Below are positions 1 to 6,309 of a DNA stretch of 9,273 nt, one piece after another; positions within the stretch are counted from its first letter, which is position 1; every line of letters starts with the position of its first letter. The stretch lies in assembly GCA_038239195.1 (NCBI GenBank), contig JBBSEZ010000396.1, forward strand, positions 1 through 9,273, written 5' to 3'. A program made the translations under genes and the position numbers. This stretch comes from JBBSEZ01 sp038239195 (GTDB lineage Bacteria > Planctomycetota > Planctomycetia > Gemmatales > Gemmataceae). Under the pieces are notes generated by a model. The model saw nothing but the letters and a program-made list of their open reading frames with translations. It was not told the origin of the DNA and searched no databases.

Positions 1-408
1 ATGGGCGGGCAGGGGGCCCTGCGGCTCGGCTTCAAACATCCGCAGCTCTTTCGCGTCGTCGCGGCCATCTCCCCCGCCATCGAACATCACGAGCGCTACG
101 GCCAGGGCAGTCCGCTCGACGACATGTACGACAGCAAGGAGCAGTGCCGCCAGGACACGGCGCTCATGCACGTCCATCCCTCGCATCAGCCGCCCCATCT
201 CTTTTACTGCACCGACCCCGAGGACCGCGAATGGTTCCGCGGGGCCGACCGGCTGCACGAGAAGCTCGGCGCCCTCGGCGTGGCGCACGTGGCCGACCTG
301 ACGACGCGGGCGGGCGGGCACGGCTGGGGCTACTTCAACCACGTGGCCGAGCGCGTCGAGCGCTTCGTCGTCGCCGGCCTGGAGCAGGAGGGGCGACGGC
401 TACTCTGA
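1..408 (+). CDS. Esterase-family alpha/beta hydrolase, C-terminal part (5' truncated by window edge)
   Basis: The frame is open from base 1 to a TGA at 406-408 (135 residues). It begins M-G-G-Q-G-A. In esterase D/PF00756-type hydrolases the nucleophile elbow reads G-x-S-M-G-G-x-G-A, so the catalytic Ser should lie one codon upstream of the window. The ATG at base 1 is therefore probably internal rather than the start. The rest fits the family: an acidic stretch T-D-P-E-D-R-E-W-F at about 71-79, where D72 or D75 could be the catalytic acid, and G-G-H-G-W at 105-109, where H107 is the likely catalytic His. The C-terminal helix R-V-E-R-F-V-V also matches. The substrate cannot be told. Relatives include carboxylesterases, S-formylglutathione hydrolases and enterochelin esterase-like proteins. 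No signal peptide can be judged because the N-terminus is missing. The stop is 3 nt before the next gene, which suggests co-translation. Confidence 0.85.
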   Translation: MGGQGALRLGFKHPQLFRVVAAISPAIEHHERYGQGSPLDDMYDSKEQCRQDTALMHVHPSHQPPHLFYCTDPEDREWFRGADRLHEKLGALGVAHVADLTTRAGGHGWGYFNHVAERVERFVVAGLEQEGRRLL

Positions 409-411
409 ACG

Positions 412-1131
412 ATGAAACACGTCTCTCTCTTCGTCACCTGCCTGGGCGATGCGCTTTTCCCCGACGTCGGGGTCGCCACCGTGCGCCTGTTGCGCCGGCT
501 CGGCGTCACCGTCGATTTCCCCGCCGCGCAGACGTGCTGCGGGCAGCCCCACTTCAACAGCGGCTACCACGGCGAGGCGCGCGAGCTGGCCCGGCACGCG
601 CTGCGCACCTTTGCGCGCAGCCCGCTCGTCGTCGCGCCCTCCGGCTCCTGCGCGGCGATGGTCAAACTGGAGTATCCGGAGCTGTTTCATGACGACCCGG
701 TTTGGAAGGCGAGAGCCGAAGACCTCGCCCGGCGCACGCACGAGCTCTCCGACTACCTCGTCAACGTCCTGGGCGTCGAGGACGTGGGAGCCAGCTTCAC
801 CGGGCGCGTGACCTATCACGTGGCCTGCCATCTGCGCGGGCTCGGCCTTCTGACGGAGCCGGAGCGCTTGCTGAAGCGCGTGCGCGGGCTGGAGTACGTC
901 CCGCTGGAGCGCGCCGACGAGTGCTGCGGGTTCGGGGGGTCGTTCTCGGTGCGCTACCCCGGCATCAGTGGGGCGATGGTGCAGGACAAGGCCGCCTTCA
1001 TCGAGAAGGCCGGGGTCGACGTCGTCGTCGCCACCGACGCGGGGTGTTTGATGAACGTGGCCGGGTGTCTGCGCCGACAGGGCAGCCGCGTCCGCGCGCT
1101 GCACCTGGCCGAGGTGCTGGAGAAAACCTGA
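412..1131 (+). CDS. (Fe-S)-binding protein of the LutA/YkgE family (two cysteine-rich CCG domains)
   Basis: A 239-residue protein, the usual length for LutA/YkgE. It has two copies of the cysteine-rich CCG motif. The first has C10, C42-C43-G and C80 (in P-S-G-S-C). The second has C139 (V-A-C-H), C171-C172-G-F-G-G and C212 (D-A-G-C). In this family such motifs bind a [4Fe-4S] or related cluster and appear in subunits of L-lactate or glycolate oxidation complexes and in heterodisulfide reductase HdrB. LutA normally works with LutB and LutC, but neither is in this window, so a role in lactate oxidation is inferred from homology only. The ATG at 412 is 3 nt after the preceding stop. The nearest good Shine-Dalgarno (AGGAGG, 386-391) is 20 nt away, so translational coupling is likely. 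The protein should be cytoplasmic or associated with the inner face of the membrane; no signal peptide or membrane helix is seen. Confidence 0.9.
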   Translation: MKHVSLFVTCLGDALFPDVGVATVRLLRRLGVTVDFPAAQTCCGQPHFNSGYHGEARELARHALRTFARSPLVVAPSGSCAAMVKLEYPELFHDDPVWKARAEDLARRTHELSDYLVNVLGVEDVGASFTGRVTYHVACHLRGLGLLTEPERLLKRVRGLEYVPLERADECCGFGGSFSVRYPGISGAMVQDKAAFIEKAGVDVVVATDAGCLMNVAGCLRRQGSRVRALHLAEVLEKT

Positions 1132-1132
1132 C

Positions 1133-2020
1133 ATGCCTCCGACCAACCTGACCGTGACCGCCGTGACCGCCGTCCCACAACTGGCGCCGCGCCGGCCCGA
1201 CGCGCACAAGGGCTCCTTCGGGCACGTGCTGGTGGTGGCCGGCAGCCGCGGCATGAGCGGCGCCGCCGTGCTGTGCGCCTCGGCCGCGCTGCGCGGCGGC
1301 GCCGGGCTTGTCACCCTCGCCGTGCCCGCCGAGTTGCTGCCGCTGGTGGCGCCCGCTAACCCGTGTTACCTGACGCTGCCGCTCCCCGGTGATGGAGATG
1401 GCCGCCTCTCGACGCCGTGCGTCGAGGCGGTCCTGAGTGCGGCGCGCTCCTGCACCGTGACGGTGATGGGCCCGGGGCTGGGCAAGAGCGAGGGCACGTC
1501 GCGCCTGGTGGTGGAGGCGCTGGCGCAAATACCCACGCCGCTGGTGCTCGACGCCGACGCGCTCAACCTTCTCGTCGGCCACCTCGACCAACTGCGCGAT
1601 CGCAAGGCCCCGACGGTGCTGACTCCCCACCCGGGCGAGATGGGGCGCCTGCTGGGCTGTTCCACCGACATTGTGCAGGATGGGCGGCAGGCGCTGGGCG
1701 TGCGCTTCGCCGACGACGTGGGGTCCGTGCTGGTGCTCAAGGGGCACGAGACGCTCGTGACGGACGGCGCCCGGCTCTACCGCAACACGACGGGCAACCC
1801 AGGCATGGCGACGGGCGGCGCGGGCGACGTGCTGACCGGGCTGATCGGGGCGCTGGTGGGCCAGGGGCTAGAATCGTTTGCAGCGGCGCAACTCGGTGTG
1901 TATCTTCATGGTCTGGCGGGCGACCTGGCGCGCGACGAGCTCGGCGAGCCGTCGCTGATCGCGTCCGACCTGCTGGATCAACTCCCGCGCGCGTTTCTGG
2001 CCCACGCGCGCGCGGGCTGA
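1133..2020 (+). CDS. nnrD: ADP/ATP-dependent NAD(P)H-hydrate dehydratase NnrD (stand-alone, YjeF C-terminal type)
   Basis: A 295-residue ribokinase-fold enzyme that repairs damaged cofactor. It dehydrates (S)-NADHX or NADPHX back to NADH or NADPH, using ATP or ADP. Family motifs are in order: H-K-G-S-F-G at 25-30; G-G-A-G-L-V at 55-60; G-P-G-L-G at 113-117; D-A-D-A-L-N at 140-145; T-P-H-P-G-E-M at 164-170; K-G-H-E-T at 203-207; and the signature G-N-P-G-M-A-T-G-G-A-G-D-V-L-T-G at 221-236, where D232 is the expected catalytic base. Many bacteria fuse this domain behind the NAD(P)HX epimerase NnrE. Here the epimerase domain is absent, so an epimerase is expected elsewhere in the genome. The ATG lies 1 nt after the upstream stop, and GGAGA at 1119-1123 gives 9 nt spacing, so the start is well supported. 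It probably shares a transcript with the Fe-S protein. Confidence 0.95.
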   Translation: MPPTNLTVTAVTAVPQLAPRRPDAHKGSFGHVLVVAGSRGMSGAAVLCASAALRGGAGLVTLAVPAELLPLVAPANPCYLTLPLPGDGDGRLSTPCVEAVLSAARSCTVTVMGPGLGKSEGTSRLVVEALAQIPTPLVLDADALNLLVGHLDQLRDRKAPTVLTPHPGEMGRLLGCSTDIVQDGRQALGVRFADDVGSVLVLKGHETLVTDGARLYRNTTGNPGMATGGAGDVLTGLIGALVGQGLESFAAAQLGVYLHGLAGDLARDELGEPSLIASDLLDQLPRAFLAHARAG

Positions 2021-2223
2021 TCTGGATTCCGTGGCGCGCTTGCGCGACAATGCCGCCCGGATCGGCGAGAGACGTGCCGTTTCGGCGAACGCGGCCCACC
2101 CGGCGTCGGGTGGGTGGACGCGCCGGTGGGGCTGGCCGAGCCCTGTCGGGAACGAGAGAACACCCTGTACCGCGGAGGGGCCCTGCCCCGCTGTGTCTTG
2201 CGGCGGGCCCGGGCGACAAGTCT
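2021..2223. other. 203-nt intergenic gap between nnrD and the zinc-ribbon membrane protein gene
   Basis: I see no credible gene here, although one plus-strand frame runs open through it from the shadow of nnrD into the next gene. It holds the GC hairpin at 2095-2114 and a weaker stem at 2177-2189 (GGGGC, loop CCT, GCCCC). No convincing -35/-10 pair or strong Shine-Dalgarno was found before the ATG at 2224, although a promoter for that gene would be expected here. Confidence 0.5.
2095..2114. terminator. Strong GC hairpin downstream of nnrD, possible terminator
   Basis: CCCACCCG at 2095-2102 and CGGGTGGG at 2107-2114 form a perfect 8-bp stem with a GCGT loop, 75 nt after the nnrD stop. No T-tract follows, so it is not a classical intrinsic terminator. 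It could instead be a transcript-stabilising 3' end or a leader structure for the next gene. Confidence 0.4.
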
Positions 2224-3291
2224 ATGAACCTGCTGTGTCCCAACTGTCAGAAGATGCTCACGGTGCCGGAGCAGTACGCCGGGCAGATCATGAAGTGCCC
2301 GCTTTGCAGCGGCACGTTCACCGTGCCCGCCCTGCCGCAACCCGCCTTCGGCGACGCGCCCCCCGCAGCGGCACCTACCCCGCCGCCCCCGCCCCCGGGC
2401 GACGTCTTTTCGCTGAAGCCCCACGACGCGCCGGCGCCGGCGTTCCAGACGGCCCCGCCCATGGAACTGCACGACCCGCACCCGGCGCCGCCCCCTCCAC
2501 CGCCTCCCTCGCCCAGCCGGCCCGCGCCGGTGCCGGCGCCCGCCCTCCCTCCGGAGGGCTACAGCAAGACGATGGCGATCTGCTTCAGCCCGGGCGTGCT
2601 CCAGTGGGTGCCGGCCGCCTGCATGTTGCTGGTGTTCGTGTTCTTGTTCTTCCCGTGGCTGGGCATCTACCCCGGCGGGGTGACCTACATCAACCAGTCG
2701 GCCTGGGGGGCCGCCTTCGGGGCCACCCCCGAGGACGACCGCGACCTCCGCAAGAAACGGGAATTCAAGATGATCAACGAGGAGGAGATCAAGGCCAACA
2801 AGGACCGCGACGAGAAGAGCCGGATGAAGGACTACCGCCCCAGCATCTCGGTGCTGGCGCTGTTCTACGTCCTGCTGTTCGTCCCGTTCATGCTCATCAC
2901 CATCGCCCTGGCCGTCTTGCCGCTGCTCAAGATCAACCTGCCGCCCGCCGTGGCCCAGTTCCTGCCGTGGCGCTTCGGGATCGTGGCCGCGTTCAACGCC
3001 CTCCTGCTCCTGTTCCTGGGGCTCCAGCTCGTCCTCAACTTCAGCCTCGAGAACAACTTCAAGGATTACGTCAACAACGTGCCCGAACTCAAGACGGAAG
3101 GCAAGGACACAGCCGAGACGAAGGAGATCGAGGTGCGGCGCGGCACCGCGCTCGACGCGCTGGAGCGCACTATCTGGCTCCGGTTGACGGTGTTCCTGCA
3201 CGTCGTCGCGATCGTCGCCGCCGCGCTCGTCTTCTGGATCAACAAACGCGGCGACCACAAGCCGGTCCCGAAGCTCGAATTGATGTGGTGA
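2224..3291 (+). CDS. Zinc-ribbon, proline-rich, four-helix membrane protein of unknown function
   Basis: A 355-residue protein. The open frame extends far upstream, but the ATG at 2224 is chosen because it places M-N-L-L-C-P-N-C-Q-K at the N-terminus, a pattern typical of planctomycete zinc-ribbon proteins. Cysteines C5-x2-C8 and C25-x2-C28 form a small zinc ribbon. Residues about 38-110 are rich in proline and alanine with poly-proline runs and should be a flexible linker. Hydrophobic segments at about 126-148, 206-236, 249-273 and 318-339 predict four membrane helices. A highly charged loop (about 168-204, rich in D, K, R and E) lies between helices 1 and 2, and another (about 274-312) between helices 3 and 4. 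The ribbon probably faces the cytoplasm. The Shine-Dalgarno is poor. The role is unknown; similar architectures are usually annotated as hypothetical. It ends convergently, 83 nt from the stop of the opposing operon. Confidence 0.85.
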   Translation: MNLLCPNCQKMLTVPEQYAGQIMKCPLCSGTFTVPALPQPAFGDAPPAAAPTPPPPPPGDVFSLKPHDAPAPAFQTAPPMELHDPHPAPPPPPPPSPSRPAPVPAPALPPEGYSKTMAICFSPGVLQWVPAACMLLVFVFLFFPWLGIYPGGVTYINQSAWGAAFGATPEDDRDLRKKREFKMINEEEIKANKDRDEKSRMKDYRPSISVLALFYVLLFVPFMLITIALAVLPLLKINLPPAVAQFLPWRFGIVAAFNALLLLFLGLQLVLNFSLENNFKDYVNNVPELKTEGKDTAETKEIEVRRGTALDALERTIWLRLTVFLHVVAIVAAALVFWINKRGDHKPVPKLELMW

Positions 3292-3298
3292 GCCCACG

Positions 3299-3365
3299 CC
3301 TGTAGAGGAACGCCCTCCGTGGCGTTCCTCTTCGGTGGAACGGCACGGAGGCCGTTCCCTACAGG
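3299..3365. repeat. REP/BIME-like double palindrome between convergent genes, possible bidirectional terminator
   Basis: The first hairpin has a perfect 10-bp stem, GAGGAACGCC (3305-3314) with GGCGTTCCTC (3321-3330), around the loop CTCCGT. The second has an 8-bp stem, GGAACGGC (3337-3344) with GCCGTTCC (3351-3358), around ACGGAG, which is nearly the reverse complement of the first loop. The flanks CCTGTAG (3299-3305) and CTACAGG (3359-3365) also pair. The unit is thus two related half-elements in inverted orientation, like a bacterial interspersed mosaic element. The CGCC/GGCG and CGGC/GCCG stems differ by compensating changes. It fills 67 of the 83 nt between the two stops. No T-tract is seen on either strand, so termination is inferred from position. 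Confidence 0.75.
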
Positions 3366-3374
3366 TTGGGGGCG

Positions 3375-6257
3375 TCACGGCGCCAGCCGCAGCGGCGGCT
3401 TGCCCGACAGGATGTCGATCTCGACCTTCCTCCTCACCTTCTCCGCATTGCGCCGCACGTCGCCCTGGAGCGGCTCCAGCAGGCGCAGGCGCTCGCCGCG
3501 CCGGACGGGTGCGTCGCCGTAGATGCGCGAGTCCTCCTGCCGCAGAAGTCGTCGCATGTCGCGCTCCGCCAGCAGCGTGTCCTTGCGGAGCAGGTGGCAG
3601 GTGGCCCGCAGATACCACGCCGTCGCGTCGCGCGGGTTGTGCAGCAGCGACACGTCGAGCATCCCCAGCGCCTTGGCGATGCGCTCCTCCTGGGTCATCT
3701 CGGCCTTGGGGCGCGTGGCCCCGCCCTTTTTGGCGTCCAGTTCCGCCGCCAGCCCCGTGAAGCCCGTGTCGCAGGTCGGGAACGGCTGGAGCATGCCGAG
3801 CCGCAACGTCGAAATGGCGCCGAGGAGCTGGACGTAGGCGTCCGTCTCGTCGGCGTGCTGCCGGCTGATCGGCAGCCAGCGCAGCCCGCCCTCGACGCGC
3901 TCCCGCCACGACTCGTGCTCGAGGAGCATCGTCGTGGTCAGCGCCAGGGCGCGAGGGCTGGGGCCTGTCCCGACGACGGCGATGCGCAGGATGAGCTTTT
4001 GATCGACGTCGTGCGCGGCGCTGTCCACCTGAATGCCGTCGAAGGTGGGGTAGGACGGGAACACCAGTTGCATGCGCGCGACCATCGGCGCGACGGGCAC
4101 GATCTTGAGGCGCCGTAGGTCCGCCCTACCCACGAGCGAGCCCCACTCGGCGCGGCGGGCCGGTTCCTTGAGGAGCGCCGCGAGGCCCCGACGTTGCGCC
4201 TCGCCGCTGATGAGGCCCACCAGGCCGTAGGAGCCGTCCGGGGCGTAGTAGCCGCGACGGATCAGCACGCCGTCCCACTTGCGCGCCACTGCGGGGGCCT
4301 CACTGCCGCGCCGAGGTTGCTGCACCAGCCGGCGCAGCTGGGCGGCGATGCCCCGGCCCGAGCGCACGTCGAGACGGTAGCCCGGCGCCCGCGACGGGTC
4401 GTCCGGCGGGGCCACGCGCAGCGCCCTCACCGGCGGAGGTCGAGGCCCCGCCAGCGCCTCCTCGCGCCGGACGGGCGCGGCCAGGGCGAGGTCCGGCGGG
4501 GTCAGCTCGAAGACGCGCACGGCCCCGCGCTTCATCTGTGGGTGCTTGCCGATCAGCTCGCGCAGCTTGGCCTTGATCTGGAAGGCGTCGTCGTCGCTGA
4601 TGCAGAAGCCCTCGATCGTCAGCAGGCCCGCGTCGTCGAAGTACAGCCGTTCGACGTACGCATCTTCGAGGGCGTCGGCCGTCCACTCGCGCAGTCCCTG
4701 AAGCACCTCGTCGGTGCGCAGTTCCGACAGCTTGAAGGCGACGCCGTCGCGCACCAGCGGCGACGTCTTGAGCACCTCCCCCACGACCTTGCGCAGTTCG
4801 GCCTCCTGGGCCTGGCGCCCCCACGGGCCCCCTTTGTCTCCCTTGTCGCGAACGCGCCAGACGCCGCGCAGGCACAACTTGCCGTCCTCGTCGAAGTAGG
4901 CGCCGGCGTTGATGCCGGCGCCGTCGAGGGCCGCGACGGTCGCGATCTTCTTCTGGAGCAAGGCGCGCGGCTGGAAGAGCTTCTCCGAGCGCTTCCCAAT
5001 TTCTTCGGGACTGACCTGGAAGGCCGGTGCCACGTCGAACAACTCGGGCCACGCCGCGCGAGCCTTGGCGCGCAAGAAATTGCTCAGTTTGTCTTTCCAC
5101 TCGTCAAAGTCGGGGCCAATGCTGATGCCGTTCACGCGCAACTGGAGCACGTTCGGTCTGTCATCGACGTAGGCGTAGTGCCAGCGGTCGATGCGCACGC
5201 TGCGCAGGAGCAAGTCCCCGCTCTGCGCCACCCAGCGCTGCGGGGCCTTGCGGGCGATGGGCTCGCGCCCCTCGACGACCTTGTCCAGCGACCAGGCCCT
5301 GCCCATTTTCCCCTTCGGGCCGAAGGCCAGTTGCAGCGCCTCCAAGGGCCGTTTCTCCTCGCCCTTCTTCTCCTCCGGGTTGCGGGCCAACTCTTCCTCG
5401 ACGATCGCCTCGATCTTCTTGCGGTCGCCGACCTTGGGCACCAGTCCGTCGATCTGGAGCTGGCCGTCCTTGTCGTACCACGAGGAGCGGAACAGGGCCC
5501 CATCCAGCTTCCGGTCCTCGCTGGCGCGGCGCTGGAGCACCACGGTGGGGCGCTGCGACCAAGGCGTCAGCCGCACGCGCTCGGCGTTGTAGCGGTTGTT
5601 GCAAGCGGCGCGCAGGTCGGCGTACTCCGGCGCCTGGAAGAAGGAGCGACTGGCGCTGACGATGGTCTCGCGGAGGGCGCTGGCGAAGTTGTCGTCGCGC
5701 GGCAACCCCGCCGGCGAGGCCGTGCAGACGCCCTGGAAGACCAGCACGACGCCCGTCTCCTTCCCCTCCTTGTAGTAGACCGTGTCCAGGCGCGTCTCGC
5801 GCAAAATGGTCCGCTGGTCGCCCGGGGGGCGCTCTTTCTCCGCGAAGTCTTTCTGGAGCGCCTTCAAAAACTCGCTACGGACGGGCACCACCTGCATGGC
5901 CTCGGCCGAGATGCCGTTCTCCAGCAACTTGGGAAGGTCGGGCCGGTCCTTCAGCAGGTCGGGCAACTTGAGCAGGGCCTCCGCGGCCTTCTCGACCTCC
6001 TTCTTCTGTTCCAGCGTGTCCACGTAGCCCTTGAGCAAGAGCTTGCCGCCCTCCGTGCGGCTCCACGGGACCGGCAACACCAGGGCCCCGTACAGTTTCG
6101 TCTGCACCGAGCACTGCTCGCGCAGGCGCGGGACCAGTTCGCGCCCCGCGTCCTGGGTCCGGGGCGGGCCGGCGGCACGCGCCGGCTGGGCCAGGGCGCC
6201 CGCCAGGAGCAGGCCCGCCAGTAGGCTTTTGAAGTGCGAGTGAATGAGAAAAGACAT
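3375..6257 (-). CDS. Exported multi-repeat protein with TPR-like C-terminus, function unknown
   Basis: A 960-residue protein. The start at 6257 is preferred over the ATG at 6302 because AGGAG (6271-6267) lies 9 nt upstream and the protein then begins with a clear signal peptide: H9-F-K10, a hydrophobic run at 11-23 and A-R-A (26-28) before a likely cleavage site. The body holds about eight degenerate copies of a unit with a beta-hairpin, roughly D-G-h-x5-Y-x-D-x-G-x-L-x-h-x-G-h, followed by a charged helix. The hairpins sit at about 49-79, 155-178, 250-273, 353-380, 444-467, 530-552, 661-684 and 739-763, usually 80-105 residues apart, and the early copies recall BON-like modules. Residues about 857-906 look like a TPR-type helical pair. 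No enzyme motif was found. It is the last gene of the vWA/PP2C operon, 52 nt after the phosphatase fusion, and may be an envelope partner or sensor of that system. Confidence 0.85.
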   Translation of the reverse strand: MSFLIHSHFKSLLAGLLLAGALAQPARAAGPPRTQDAGRELVPRLREQCSVQTKLYGALVLPVPWSRTEGGKLLLKGYVDTLEQKKEVEKAAEALLKLPDLLKDRPDLPKLLENGISAEAMQVVPVRSEFLKALQKDFAEKERPPGDQRTILRETRLDTVYYKEGKETGVVLVFQGVCTASPAGLPRDDNFASALRETIVSASRSFFQAPEYADLRAACNNRYNAERVRLTPWSQRPTVVLQRRASEDRKLDGALFRSSWYDKDGQLQIDGLVPKVGDRKKIEAIVEEELARNPEEKKGEEKRPLEALQLAFGPKGKMGRAWSLDKVVEGREPIARKAPQRWVAQSGDLLLRSVRIDRWHYAYVDDRPNVLQLRVNGISIGPDFDEWKDKLSNFLRAKARAAWPELFDVAPAFQVSPEEIGKRSEKLFQPRALLQKKIATVAALDGAGINAGAYFDEDGKLCLRGVWRVRDKGDKGGPWGRQAQEAELRKVVGEVLKTSPLVRDGVAFKLSELRTDEVLQGLREWTADALEDAYVERLYFDDAGLLTIEGFCISDDDAFQIKAKLRELIGKHPQMKRGAVRVFELTPPDLALAAPVRREEALAGPRPPPVRALRVAPPDDPSRAPGYRLDVRSGRGIAAQLRRLVQQPRRGSEAPAVARKWDGVLIRRGYYAPDGSYGLVGLISGEAQRRGLAALLKEPARRAEWGSLVGRADLRRLKIVPVAPMVARMQLVFPSYPTFDGIQVDSAAHDVDQKLILRIAVVGTGPSPRALALTTTMLLEHESWRERVEGGLRWLPISRQHADETDAYVQLLGAISTLRLGMLQPFPTCDTGFTGLAAELDAKKGGATRPKAEMTQEERIAKALGMLDVSLLHNPRDATAWYLRATCHLLRKDTLLAERDMRRLLRQEDSRIYGDAPVRRGERLRLLEPLQGDVRRNAEKVRRKVEIDILSGKPPLRLAP

Positions 6258-6266
6258 CCGCCACAT

Positions 6267-6271
6267 CTCCT
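6267..6271 (-). promoter_or_regulatory. Shine-Dalgarno fixing the start of the repeat protein
   Basis: AGGAG on the minus strand, 9 nt before the ATG at 6257. It has zero spacing to an in-frame ATG at 6266 and lies downstream of the one at 6302. This decides for the start that begins with the signal peptide. Confidence 0.75.
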
Positions 6272-6309
6272 GAAAGGTAGGGAACGATGTTGCGCGTCCC
6301 AACGTGCAA

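Noticed and set aside
1..3. ATG at base 1 as a true start of the hydrolase
   Set aside because: It corresponds to the Met following the catalytic Ser in G-x-S-M-G-G, so it is internal to a longer gene.
1417..2223. Upstream extension of the zinc-ribbon protein frame through nnrD
   Set aside because: The frame is open by chance. The extension overlaps well-supported nnrD out of frame and is R/G/A-rich; the real protein begins at 2224 with the zinc ribbon.
1978..3909. Long minus-strand open frame across the junction
   Set aside because: It runs antisense through nnrD's end, the zinc-ribbon membrane gene and the palindrome, and its product is an R/G/H/E-rich sequence without motifs.
4194..6224. 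Long plus-strand open frame (676 codons) opposite the repeat protein
   Set aside because: It is antisense to a gene with a signal peptide, a Shine-Dalgarno and internal repeats. Its translation is rich in R, A, L, H and Q with no recognisable motif, as expected for a shadow frame in GC-rich DNA.
6277..6300. Possible second copy of the palindromic element (GTAGGGAACG followed by CGCGTCCC)
   Set aside because: It shares only a short core with the 3299-3365 element and its pairing is interrupted, so similarity by chance or a decayed remnant cannot be told apart.
6258..6302. Longer start (ATG at 6302) for the repeat protein
   Set aside because: It would put 15 residues before the signal peptide and translate through the Shine-Dalgarno that serves the ATG at 6257.
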